14,124 nt of DNA from an uncultured bacterium (lineage in GTDB: Bacteria > Bacteroidota > Bacteroidia > Bacteroidales > Bacteroidaceae). Location: NCBI GenBank assembly GCA_905215655.1, contig CAJMQT010000048.1, forward strand, positions 1 to 14,124, given 5' to 3'. The number at the start of each line of letters is the position of its first letter. Positions within the stretch are counted from its first letter, which is position 1. A program made the position numbers and the translations under genes. The notes under the pieces are model-generated. The model searched no databases. It was not told the origin of the DNA and saw nothing but the letters and a program-made list of their open reading frames with translations. Below, piece after piece: positions 7,644 through 14,124 of this stretch.

Positions 7644-8987
7644 TTACACTATCGGCAGACTTATTCCGTTGATTTTCTGGTAAATATCGAGGGCGTAGAC
7701 GTCCGTCATTCCGCTGATGTAATCTATCACGGCAAGTATGCGCGTTTCCAGATCGGGGGCGTCGATGTCGTATTGGCTGCTCACCCTGCTGATAAGTTGC
7801 TTGGAGTAGAAACGCTCCGGGTTGACGGCAGCCTCCGTCATTACCTCCATCAGCGTCTCCATAATCTTGAAACCGCTCAGCTCTACGTCTAAAACGGGCT
7901 TGCTGCAATATATCTTCCGTTTCGACAGTTCGGTGCATCTGCGGTACGCCCGCGCCTTTCTCTCGTCGATGGCGTCGGTCAGCGAGCCGACGAATGTGCC
8001 GTTAAGAATTTCCTCTTCGTGACGGACAAACGCATCTACACATGCGTTTTCAAGCGCGCCTATAACGCAGGCACGCATGTAAATCACCTTCTCGTTGTCG
8101 TCGGTGATACCCTCGTCCTTTATCCTTTGCTCTATGTGGAGCTGTTGAGGCTCGTCGAAGAAGTCGAGAAGCAGGTCGCGCGTCTCGTCAAAACTGACGA
8201 TTTTCAGTTTATGAGCGTCCTCGATGTCCATTATTTCGTAGCAGATGTCGTCCGCAGCCTCCACTAAATACACCAGCGGATGGCGCACGTATTTTAGCGG
8301 TTCACCCTCTTGGGATAAGCAAATAATGCCCATTTCATCGGCAATTCGTCGGTAAATGTCAGCCTCCGAACTGAAAAAGCCGAACTTGCCGTGACCCTCC
8401 GGGGCGTAGACCGACGAGAACGGATATTTCACTATCGCCGCAAGCGTGGAGTAAGTCATAACGAAGCCGCCGTCGCGGCGCCCCTTGAAACGGTGTGCCA
8501 GCAGTCGGAAGGCGTTGGCGTTACCCTCGAAGCGCGTTATGTCGCTCCACATCCCGGCGTCCAGACGGTCTTTCAGATACGCCCCTTTGCCCTCGGTGAA
8601 GAATGTCTGTATCGCCTTCTCGCCCGAATGTCCGAAAGGCGGATTGCCCATATCGTGGGCAAGACATGCCGCGCTTACTATCGTTCCGATTTGCGGAAAG
8701 AGCGTGTCGGCAAGTTCCGGGCGCTTTTTCAGTATCCTCTGCGCCACGTCGTTGCCTAACGACATGCCGACGCTCGCCACTTCGAGGCTGTGAGTCAGGC
8801 GGTTATGGACAAATATGCTGCCCGGCAGAGGGAACACCTGCGTCTTGTTCTGCATGCGTCTGAACGGCGCGGAGAATATCAGTCGGTCGTAATCACGCTT
8901 GAATTCCGACCTGTCGTCGTGCCTTTCGATGTGGCGCGCCTCCTGTCCGAGGCGCTTGTTGGATATCAGTTGTTGCCAGTTCATCAT
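7644..8987 (-). CDS. dgt: deoxyguanosinetriphosphate triphosphohydrolase (dGTPase, HD domain)
   Basis: Predicted cytoplasmic dGTPase, 447 aa, which hydrolyses dGTP to deoxyguanosine and triphosphate and so helps control the dNTP pool. The HD metal site is intact: H66 in NRLTHSLEVA, H111-D112 in AHDMGNPPFGHSGE, with H120 in the same loop and a distal Asp in EAADDICYEI (D246/D247). The N-terminal SAPFRRMQNKTQVFP (39-53) is typical of the family. The length matches the shorter Bacteroidota dGTPases rather than E. coli Dgt (about 505 aa). Two adjacent ATGs (8987 and 8984) are possible starts; the first is given. It is convergent with the 1380-aa gene, divergent from dut, and ends at a strong terminator 38 nt downstream. 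Other HD dNTP triphosphohydrolases with relaxed substrate choice cannot be excluded. Confidence 0.95.
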   Translation of the reverse strand: MMNWQQLISNKRLGQEARHIERHDDRSEFKRDYDRLIFSAPFRRMQNKTQVFPLPGSIFVHNRLTHSLEVASVGMSLGNDVAQRILKKRPELADTLFPQIGTIVSAACLAHDMGNPPFGHSGEKAIQTFFTEGKGAYLKDRLDAGMWSDITRFEGNANAFRLLAHRFKGRRDGGFVMTYSTLAAIVKYPFSSVYAPEGHGKFGFFSSEADIYRRIADEMGIICLSQEGEPLKYVRHPLVYLVEAADDICYEIMDIEDAHKLKIVSFDETRDLLLDFFDEPQQLHIEQRIKDEGITDDNEKVIYMRACVIGALENACVDAFVRHEEEILNGTFVGSLTDAIDERKARAYRRCTELSKRKIYCSKPVLDVELSGFKIMETLMEVMTEAAVNPERFYSKQLISRVSSQYDIDAPDLETRILAVIDYISGMTDVYALDIYQKINGISLPIV

Positions 8988-9033
8988 GCTGTCTTTATAT
9001 AAAAAGGTGAAAAGAAAACTTTTGTTGTCAGCG

Positions 9034-9041
9034 CAAAAGTA
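9034..9041 (-). promoter_or_regulatory. putative -7 element of the dgt promoter
   Basis: On the minus strand these bases read TACTTTTG, an exact TAnnTTTG. They lie 46 nt before the dgt start codon. No good TTTG was found at -33, so the promoter is weak or relies on other contacts. Confidence 0.4.
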
Positions 9042-9105
9042 ATCTAAAATTGGCTAATTTCTTTCATTTTAATGCCAAAAGTGCGACAATCTGAATATTA
9101 ATCGT

Positions 9106-9113
9106 TATTTTTG
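9106..9113 (+). promoter_or_regulatory. putative -7 element of the dut promoter
   Basis: TATTTTTG matches TAnnTTTG exactly. Transcription would start near 9118-9121 and give a leader of about 87 nt before dut. The -33 region has no clear TTTG. Together with the element at 9034 it makes the 219-bp dgt/dut gap a divergent promoter region. Confidence 0.4.
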
Positions 9114-9128
9114 CAGTTTAAAGTTATT

Positions 9129-9166
9129 AGGCAGACAGGGTACAGGCAGACGGATGAACAATCCGT
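9129..9166 (+). promoter_or_regulatory. structured part of the dut 5' leader
   Basis: The leader contains AGGCAGAC twice (9129-9136 and 9144-9151) and a small hairpin, ACGGAT (9150-9155) with ATCCGT (9161-9166) around GAACA. It matches no riboswitch class that I recognise. It may be incidental structure. Confidence 0.25.
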
Positions 9167-9206
9167 AACTTAAAGAAAATGCTTGTCAGTCATAAAAGAA
9201 TAGAAT

Positions 9207-9644
9207 ATGTTACAGATCAAGATAATCAACAAAGGACATCAGCCTTTGCCCGCTTACGCCACGCCGCAGAGCGCGGGAATGGACCTCAGAGCAAACATCG
9301 ACGAACCCGTAACGTTGCGTCCCATGGAGCGGAAACTTATCCCCACGGGGCTATTTATGGCGCTGCCGGCAGGCTTTGAAGCACAGATCCGCCCCCGCAG
9401 CGGTCTCGCTTTGAAGTATGGATTGACGGTGCTCAACACGCCGGGAACAATCGACGCCGATTACAGAGGCGAGATAATGGTGCTCCTTGTCAACTTTTCC
9501 GACAAAGAGTTTGTAGTCAACGACGGCGAGAGAATAGCCCAGATGGTCATTGCGCGCCATGAGACAGCTGTCTTTACCGAGGTCGACGAACTCGACGAAA
9601 CGGAGCGCGGAGCCGGCGGCTACGGACATACGGGAGTGAAGTAA
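9207..9644 (+). CDS. dut: dUTP diphosphatase (trimeric dUTPase)
   Basis: Cytoplasmic enzyme, 145 aa, the normal trimeric dUTPase size. It converts dUTP to dUMP and pyrophosphate, which keeps uracil out of DNA and feeds dTMP synthesis. All five signature motifs are present in order: I SAGMDLRA (22-29), II PRSGLALK (63-70), III GTIDADYRGEI (80-90, with catalytic D84 and Y86), IV NDGERIAQMVI (105-115), and V RGAGGYGHTG (134-143). In motif V the usual Phe is Tyr, a conservative change at the residue that stacks on uracil. The start MLQIKIINKG aligns with the family. A longer overlapping frame beginning at 9179 is in another phase and is not coding. It is the first gene of the right-hand plus-strand group and is followed by a 181-nt repeat-rich gap. 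Confidence 0.97.
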   Translation: MLQIKIINKGHQPLPAYATPQSAGMDLRANIDEPVTLRPMERKLIPTGLFMALPAGFEAQIRPRSGLALKYGLTVLNTPGTIDADYRGEIMVLLVNFSDKEFVVNDGERIAQMVIARHETAVFTEVDELDETERGAGGYGHTGVK

Positions 9645-9647
9645 ATG

Positions 9648-9719
9648 AAGAATTAAGAATTAAGAGTGAAGAATTCAGAGCTAAGTAAATTAAGAATTAA
9701 GAATTAAGAGTGAAGAATT
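9648..9719 (+). repeat. 28-bp perfect direct repeat, two copies 44 bp apart
   Basis: Copies at 9648-9675 and 9692-9719 are identical over 28 bp (core AAGAATTAAGAATTAAGAG, then TGAAGAATT) and separated by 16 nt. They sit just after the dut stop codon. A related copy lies in the opposite orientation at 7158-7181. Confidence 0.8.
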
Positions 9720-9811
9720 TACAGCTTGGAATTAGGGAAAATAAACCACGAAACATATTTTCTTAATTGGCTTAACGCCGAACTTCGTTTCTTAATTCCT
9801 AATTCTTAATT
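9688..9811. repeat. 21-bp inverted repeat flanking the dut - TPR gene gap
   Basis: Bases 9688-9708 (AATTAAGAATTAAGAATTAAG) and 9791-9811 are reverse complements with one mismatch, 82 nt apart. The right arm ends 14 nt before the ATG of the TPR gene and could mask its translation start if the RNA pairs. No TAnnTTTG promoter element was found in this gap, so the TPR gene may depend on transcription from dut. Confidence 0.55.
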
Positions 9812-9825
9812 AAAAAAATAGAAAC

Positions 9826-11604
9826 ATGTTCCGATTCGTTTCATACGTTTTTGCAATGCTGTCTGTCGCCGCGCTTACCGTAAGTTGCGGCACGGGGAGA
9901 GCCGTGCGACCGTCGGCAGCAGTTCCGTCTGCCGTCGTCAAGCCCCTGCCCGCGCTCAGTCATAATGACAGTTTGCGGTTCAAGATGTTCTTCTTCGAGG
10001 CAGCACAACAACAGATAGCCGGCAATTACGACGCCGCTTACGACCTGTTGCGCCACAGTATCGGGATAAACCCCAACGCGGCGGAGGCATATTTCATGCT
10101 CTCCTCTTACGACGGGGTGTTCAAGGGTGACTCTGCCGCGCTGCAAGACATAGAGAAAGCGTCGTCGCTCGACCCCGAAAACAACGCTTATCTCGAACGT
10201 CTCGCACAGTCGTATGTCCGCACCGATAATGTGAAAGAGGCCGTCCGAGCACTCGAAAAACTGTCGGTGAACAGTCCGAAGCGTGCCGATGTGCTCGAAA
10301 TGCTCGCCGCTTTTTATAGCAAGTTGAAGGACTATGACAACGTAATCAAGACCATGGAACGCCTCGAACTGCTTGAAGGTGCATCAGAGCAGATAGCCCT
10401 TGTGAAGATGAGAGCTTACTCGATGCAAGGCAAGAAGCAGGAAGAGCTGAACGAACTGAAAGCTCTTTCGACGAAATATCCCAACGATATGAATTATCGG
10501 GTGATGACAGGCAACTGGCTGTTGCAGAACGGACAGCCCGAAGAAGCACTCAAAACATATCAAGACGTGCTGTCGGTGGAGCCGGAAAATGCCTCGGCAC
10601 GCATGTCGATAATCGACTATTACAAGGTGAAAGGCAACCAACAGAAAGCCGACTCGATACAGGAGGCGATGCTTGTAAGCGCCAAAACGCCGCTCGAAAG
10701 CAAGATCTCGCTGATGCGTCAGGTCGTTTCGGACAATCAAAAGCAAGGAGGCGACAGCACGAAAGTCTTCTCCCTCTTCGGCAAGATACTCGCCCAACCA
10801 CAGCAGACGTCGGATATGGCGGAGCTTTATGTCGCCTATCTTATGCTGAAACGAATGCCGCAAGACACCATTATGACGGCTCTTGAACGCGTGTTGCAAA
10901 TCTCTCCCGACAATGCAGGCGCCCGCTTGCAGCTCATTCAGACTGTTTGGGAGCGCAAAGACTTTGACCGTGTGATAACGCTTTCGCGCCAAGCGCTCGA
11001 CTATAACCCTGATGAAATGGCGTTTTATTACTTCCTCGGACTTGCCTACGTTCAGAAAGACGAGGATGATAAGGCGCTCGACATCTTCAAGAAAGGCGTC
11101 TCCCAGATCAACGACAAGAGCAATCCGGACATCGTTTCCGACTTTTACGCCATAATGGGAGACATCCTTCACAGCAAAGGAGCTGACAAAGAGGCATTCG
11201 CCGCGTATGACAGTTGCCTGCAATGGAAGGACGACAACTTCGGCTGTCTTAACAATTACGCCTATTATCTGTCGGAACAGAACCTTGAACTCGATAAAGC
11301 CGAGCGCATGAGTTTCCGCACGGTACAGGCCGAACCGGACAATTCCACCTATCTGGACACCTACGCTTGGATATTGTTCAAGAAGAAAAAATACGCCGAC
11401 GCGCTGCCTTATATCGACATGGCGGTGAAGAACGACACGGTGAAAAGTGCCGTAATAATCGAGCACGCGGGAGATATCAACGCCATGAACGGCAACATCG
11501 ACGCCGCCGTAAGTTATTGGAAACAGGCTCTGGAACAGCCTGACGCCGACAAAAAGACGCTTATCAGAAAAATAAAAATAAGGAAATATGTGGAAAAGAA
11601 GTAG
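9826..11604 (+). CDS. TPR-repeat lipoprotein
   Basis: 592 aa. A lipoprotein signal peptide ends in LTVSC with the acylated Cys at 21, so the protein should be anchored facing the periplasm. The remainder is almost entirely helical tetratricopeptide repeats. Clear units lie near 50-83, 87-118, 121-151, 224-253 (QPEEALKTYQDVLSVEP), 400-430, 439-470, 474-504 and 546-573, with more degenerate ones between. TPR arrays bind partner proteins; no enzymatic motif is seen. The residues after Cys21 (GTGRAVRPS) lack an acidic lipoprotein export signal, which argues against surface exposure. The last 17 nt overlap the next lipoprotein gene, so the two are probably translationally coupled. The gene order dut - TPR - DUF4292 - EnvC-like points to an envelope assembly or peptidoglycan role; this is inference. 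Confidence 0.9.
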   Translation: MFRFVSYVFAMLSVAALTVSCGTGRAVRPSAAVPSAVVKPLPALSHNDSLRFKMFFFEAAQQQIAGNYDAAYDLLRHSIGINPNAAEAYFMLSSYDGVFKGDSAALQDIEKASSLDPENNAYLERLAQSYVRTDNVKEAVRALEKLSVNSPKRADVLEMLAAFYSKLKDYDNVIKTMERLELLEGASEQIALVKMRAYSMQGKKQEELNELKALSTKYPNDMNYRVMTGNWLLQNGQPEEALKTYQDVLSVEPENASARMSIIDYYKVKGNQQKADSIQEAMLVSAKTPLESKISLMRQVVSDNQKQGGDSTKVFSLFGKILAQPQQTSDMAELYVAYLMLKRMPQDTIMTALERVLQISPDNAGARLQLIQTVWERKDFDRVITLSRQALDYNPDEMAFYYFLGLAYVQKDEDDKALDIFKKGVSQINDKSNPDIVSDFYAIMGDILHSKGADKEAFAAYDSCLQWKDDNFGCLNNYAYYLSEQNLELDKAERMSFRTVQAEPDNSTYLDTYAWILFKKKKYADALPYIDMAVKNDTVKSAVIIEHAGDINAMNGNIDAAVSYWKQALEQPDADKKTLIRKIKIRKYVEKK

Positions 11605-12484
11605 CAGACTGCTCCTGAACATCATGCTTGCGGCAATGTGCTTTGCCGCCGTTTCCTGCGGAACGAGCAAGAACGCGGCGGGCGAAGGCTCGTCATCGGA
11701 CACGAAGACAAAGGACGCCGAGAGCGCCGAAAACCGCAGGATAACACACCTCCGCAAGGTTTATGACAACGAGGTGTTTGCCAAAAGCCTTTCGTCAAAA
11801 ATCAAATTCACCATTACTTCCGGCTCGAAAGACCTTACGGTGTCGGGCTCTTTGAAGATGAAACGCGACGAGGTGATACGCATCCAGCTCACGCCGTTCG
11901 GACTGATGGAGGCGGGACGCATCGAGTTTGCCAAGGACTACGTGCTCATCATCGACCGCATTGACAAAGAATACGTCAAGGCCAAGTATGACGAAGTGGA
12001 CTTCCTGCGCGTCAACGGGCTTGATTTCTACGCCTTGCAGGCACTCTTCTGGAACCAGCTCTACGTGCCCGGAGCGCAAAAAATCACCGATTCATCGCTC
12101 AAAAACTTCGGAGTGACCTTCGATAAAACCGCCGATAAAGCTCTCGTAACGCTCGAACGGGGCAATATGAGCTACGTATGGAACACGGAAAAGAAATCCG
12201 GTCGCATCAACGCCGTCGACGTAACATATTCCGGCAGGACATCCGGCAAGACGTCGGTACTTTGCTCTTACGGCTCGTTCAAGCCTTTCTCGTCGAAGCA
12301 ATTCCCTTCGAACATATCCTTAAAGATGCAGAGCGACGCGGTGAAATCGGGCAAAAACATCATTCTGAACATAGCAATCAACGAATTTGACACATCCTCC
12401 GACTGGGAGACGAACACCTCCGTGTCGGGCAAATACAAGCAGGTAAGCGCGCAGGACGTGATGAACAGATTACTTAAAATGTAA
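11588..12484 (+). CDS. DUF4292 lipoprotein (LolA/LolB-like fold suspected)
   Basis: 298 aa. A lipoprotein signal peptide (WKRSSRLLLNIMLAAMCFAAVSC) places the acylated Cys at 24. A short disordered linker (25-50) is followed by a DUF4292-type beta-rich domain from about 55 to 290. Recognisable parts are the early strands FTITSGSKDLTVSGSLKMKR, then IRIQLTPFGLMEAGRIEF, and the helical LDFYALQALFWNQLYVPG. This kind of half-barrel recalls LolA/LolB lipoprotein carriers, so handling of lipid or lipoprotein is a plausible but unproven role. No acidic export signal follows Cys24 (GTSKNAAGEG). The start overlaps the end of the TPR gene by 17 nt, and the stop is immediately followed by the ATG of the next gene (TAAATG), so the three genes look translationally coupled. 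Confidence 0.87.
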   Translation: MWKRSSRLLLNIMLAAMCFAAVSCGTSKNAAGEGSSSDTKTKDAESAENRRITHLRKVYDNEVFAKSLSSKIKFTITSGSKDLTVSGSLKMKRDEVIRIQLTPFGLMEAGRIEFAKDYVLIIDRIDKEYVKAKYDEVDFLRVNGLDFYALQALFWNQLYVPGAQKITDSSLKNFGVTFDKTADKALVTLERGNMSYVWNTEKKSGRINAVDVTYSGRTSGKTSVLCSYGSFKPFSSKQFPSNISLKMQSDAVKSGKNIILNIAINEFDTSSDWETNTSVSGKYKQVSAQDVMNRLLKM

Positions 12485-14068
12485 ATGAGACGTATTTTCC
12501 TATTACTACTTACGCTGTCGTTGACGACGGTCACCTTTTCGCAGAGCAGGAAAAAAGTTCCCGCAAGGAAGACCGTGCCCGCACGAACGACCAGAAAGAA
12601 GACTGCCGCGAAGAAGAAAACGACGGCAGACTACTCAAATGCCTCGATAAAAGGGCTTAAAAATCAACGAGCCGGTGTGCAGCGCAAGATAAAGGAACAG
12701 GAGCGCCTGTTGCGTGCAAACAAAGCCGATGTAAAGAAAAGATTAGGCAACCTGATGGCTCTGAACGGCGAAATAGACAAGCACAAGAAGTCGATTGACG
12801 ACATAGAAAAAGACATATCCCACCTTGACGGGAACATCGGCATGCTCAAAAACCAGCTCTCCACGCTCGAGCAACAGCTCCAAGAGCGCAAGGCAAAGTA
12901 TGTGAACTCGATGAGATACATGGCGCGCAACCGCACCGTGGAAGAGAAACTGATGTTTATTTTCAGCGCGAAAGACCTCGCGCAGATGTACCGCAGGATG
13001 CGTTTCGTGCGCGAATATGCCGCATTTCAACGAGTCCAAGGCGAAATGGTCAAGTCGAAACAGAACCAGATAAAAGAGAAAAACGACGAGCTGGAGAAAG
13101 TTCGCGGACATAAGAACAACCTTCTTTACAAAGGCAAGCAGGAGCATGCGGCGCTGCAAGGCAAGCAAGCCGAGCAGCAGAAGATGGTCAACTCGCTGCA
13201 AAAACAGCAGAAAACAATCCAGTCGATCATTGACGAACAGCGGCGTAAAGACGCCGAACTGAACGCCCGGATAGACCGCCTCATAGCCCAAGAGGTGGCA
13301 AAAGCGAAGGCAAGAGCCGAGGCGGAGGCGAAACGGAAAGCCGCCGCCGCTGCCGCCGCAGCAAAGAGACGAGCCGAAGAACTGGCGCGGAAGAAAGCCG
13401 CCGCCGAGGCTGCCGAGAGGGAAAACGCACGCCGCGTAGCCGAGGCGAAGGCTCGTGAGGAACGACTGAAAGCCGAGGCTCGCGCCGCCGAAAAGAAGAG
13501 TGCGGAGGAGAAAGCGCGTGCCGAGAGAGCCGCCCGTGCCGCCGAAGCCGACCGCATAGCTGCCGAACGAAAGGCGAGAGTAGAGGAGGAGAGGCATGAA
13601 AACGAGGTGGCAAGAGCACGGAAAGAAGTAGCCGAGGCACAGTCGCTGGACACCGAAGACCGTCGATTAAATGGCAGTTTTGAGCGCAACCGCGGTCGTT
13701 TGCCCATGCCCATCACCGGTTCTTACCGCATAGTAAGCCACTTCGGACAGTACACCGTGGAAGGCTTGAAGAACGTAAGGCTTGACAACAAGGGTATAAA
13801 CATCCTCGGCGGTCAGGGCGCCGCGGCACGTTCGATCTTTGACGGAGAGGTCAGCGCCGTGTTCAGTTTCGGCGGAAGCATGATCGTGATGGTGCGCCAC
13901 GGCAAGTACATCTCGGTATATTGCAACCTCCGTTCGGTCAATGTCCACCGCGGACAGCGCGTAAGCACGCGTCAGGCGTTGGGCACCGTCGGCACAGACA
14001 ATATCCTTCAATTCCAGCTGAGGCGAGGCACGGAAAAGCTGAACCCCGAGGCTTGGCTTGGAAGGTAA
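12485..14068 (+). CDS. envC: EnvC-like murein hydrolase activator (coiled coil plus degenerate LytM/M23 domain)
   Basis: 527 aa, periplasmic. A signal peptide spans 1-19 (TFS|QS). A basic Lys/Arg/Ala/Thr-rich linker follows (22-47, with VPARKT and VPARTT). A long coiled coil runs from about 52 to 270. An Ala/Lys/Arg/Glu-rich, TolA-like helix follows (about 268-385, with a run of eight Ala at 286-293). The C-terminal LytM/M23 fold is at about 410-525. Every expected metal or catalytic residue of M23 is replaced: NKGIN (N435, N439) for HxGxD, YCNL (N481) for YxHL, and LQFQL (Q509, Q511) for HxH. It is therefore very unlikely to cut peptidoglycan and should instead activate amidases, as E. coli EnvC does with AmiA/AmiB. 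It starts at the base after the DUF4292 stop codon. The symbol is by family resemblance. Confidence 0.88.
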   Translation: MRRIFLLLLTLSLTTVTFSQSRKKVPARKTVPARTTRKKTAAKKKTTADYSNASIKGLKNQRAGVQRKIKEQERLLRANKADVKKRLGNLMALNGEIDKHKKSIDDIEKDISHLDGNIGMLKNQLSTLEQQLQERKAKYVNSMRYMARNRTVEEKLMFIFSAKDLAQMYRRMRFVREYAAFQRVQGEMVKSKQNQIKEKNDELEKVRGHKNNLLYKGKQEHAALQGKQAEQQKMVNSLQKQQKTIQSIIDEQRRKDAELNARIDRLIAQEVAKAKARAEAEAKRKAAAAAAAAKRRAEELARKKAAAEAAERENARRVAEAKAREERLKAEARAAEKKSAEEKARAERAARAAEADRIAAERKARVEEERHENEVARARKEVAEAQSLDTEDRRLNGSFERNRGRLPMPITGSYRIVSHFGQYTVEGLKNVRLDNKGINILGGQGAAARSIFDGEVSAVFSFGGSMIVMVRHGKYISVYCNLRSVNVHRGQRVSTRQALGTVGTDNILQFQLRRGTEKLNPEAWLGR

Positions 14069-14093
14069 GCGACAATCAAACGTAAGAAACACC

Positions 14094-14124
14094 GGACGAA
14101 AGCAGCGAAAAGCCCCTTTCGTCC
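14094..14124 (+). terminator. putative hairpin after the envC-like gene, cut by window end
   Basis: GGACGAAA (14094-14101) and TTTCGTCC (14117-14124) are perfect 8-bp reverse complements with a 15-nt loop. They start 26 nt after the stop codon. The right arm ends exactly at the window edge, so a longer stem or a following T-run cannot be judged. Confidence 0.4.

Noticed and set aside
9179..9379. Alternative plus frame beginning upstream of dut
   Set aside because: It overlaps dut in another phase; dut has all five family motifs and this frame has none.
9648..9719. Possible CRISPR array
   Set aside because: Only two repeat copies with a 16-nt AT-rich spacer, no cas genes, and the repeat is itself simple and shared with another intergenic site.
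10384..11757. 457-codon minus-strand open frame
   Set aside because: It is antisense to the TPR and DUF4292 lipoprotein genes, lacks recognisable motifs, and arises from codon bias of the real genes.
12743..13716. Long minus-strand frames opposite the envC-like gene
   Set aside because: They mirror the Ala/Lys/Arg/Glu-rich repeat and give Ser/Ala/Phe/Leu-rich low-complexity translations, with no signal or domain.
12485..14068. Active M23 peptidoglycan endopeptidase
   Set aside because: The HxGxD, YxHL and HxH residues are all replaced, so an activator role is preferred.

Overview
The window looks like chromosomal DNA of a Bacteroidales bacterium, most likely a Prevotella-type member of the Prevotellaceae. 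The signs are: a C10 (streptopain/interpain-type) protease and a giant modular beta-protein that both end in type IX secretion (T9SS)-like sorting tails; lipoproteins with a Bacteroidota-style lipobox followed by Gly; promoter elements of the Bacteroidota TAnnTTTG kind; and a dut - TPR lipoprotein - DUF4292 lipoprotein - EnvC-like gene order familiar from Bacteroidota. Genes are moderately GC-rich and intergenic DNA is strongly AT-rich. No tRNA, rRNA, intact IS element or CRISPR array was seen.

Layout: (1) 1-481 is AT-rich and has no complete gene. It holds a minus-strand reading frame running off the left edge, three inverted repeats and a good promoter. (2) 482-7019 is a two-gene plus-strand unit: a 789-aa secreted C10 cysteine protease, then 25 nt later a 1380-aa secreted protein with a propeller-like N-terminal region, Fn3-like repeats and three choice-of-anchor-J-like modules. 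(3) 7020-7643 is a dense non-coding convergent region: a perfect 48-bp inverted repeat made of degenerate octamers, an intrinsic terminator for the plus-strand operon, a tandem array of about 22-bp palindromic units, and an intrinsic terminator for dgt. (4) 7644-8987 (minus) is a dGTPase gene, divergent from (5) the plus-strand group 9207-14068: dut, a TPR lipoprotein, a DUF4292 lipoprotein and an EnvC-like degenerate LytM protein. The last three overlap by 17 nt or abut exactly. A hairpin ends the window.

Functionally there are two themes. The first operon encodes surface or secreted proteolysis together with a possible adhesin or partner protein. The second part combines nucleotide-pool control (dGTPase and dUTPase sharing one divergent intergenic region) with cell-envelope maintenance (TPR lipoprotein, LolA/LolB-like DUF4292 lipoprotein, control of peptidoglycan hydrolysis). 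The protein families are mostly recognisable. The least explained material is the repeat architecture of the intergenic regions and the modular 1380-aa protein.
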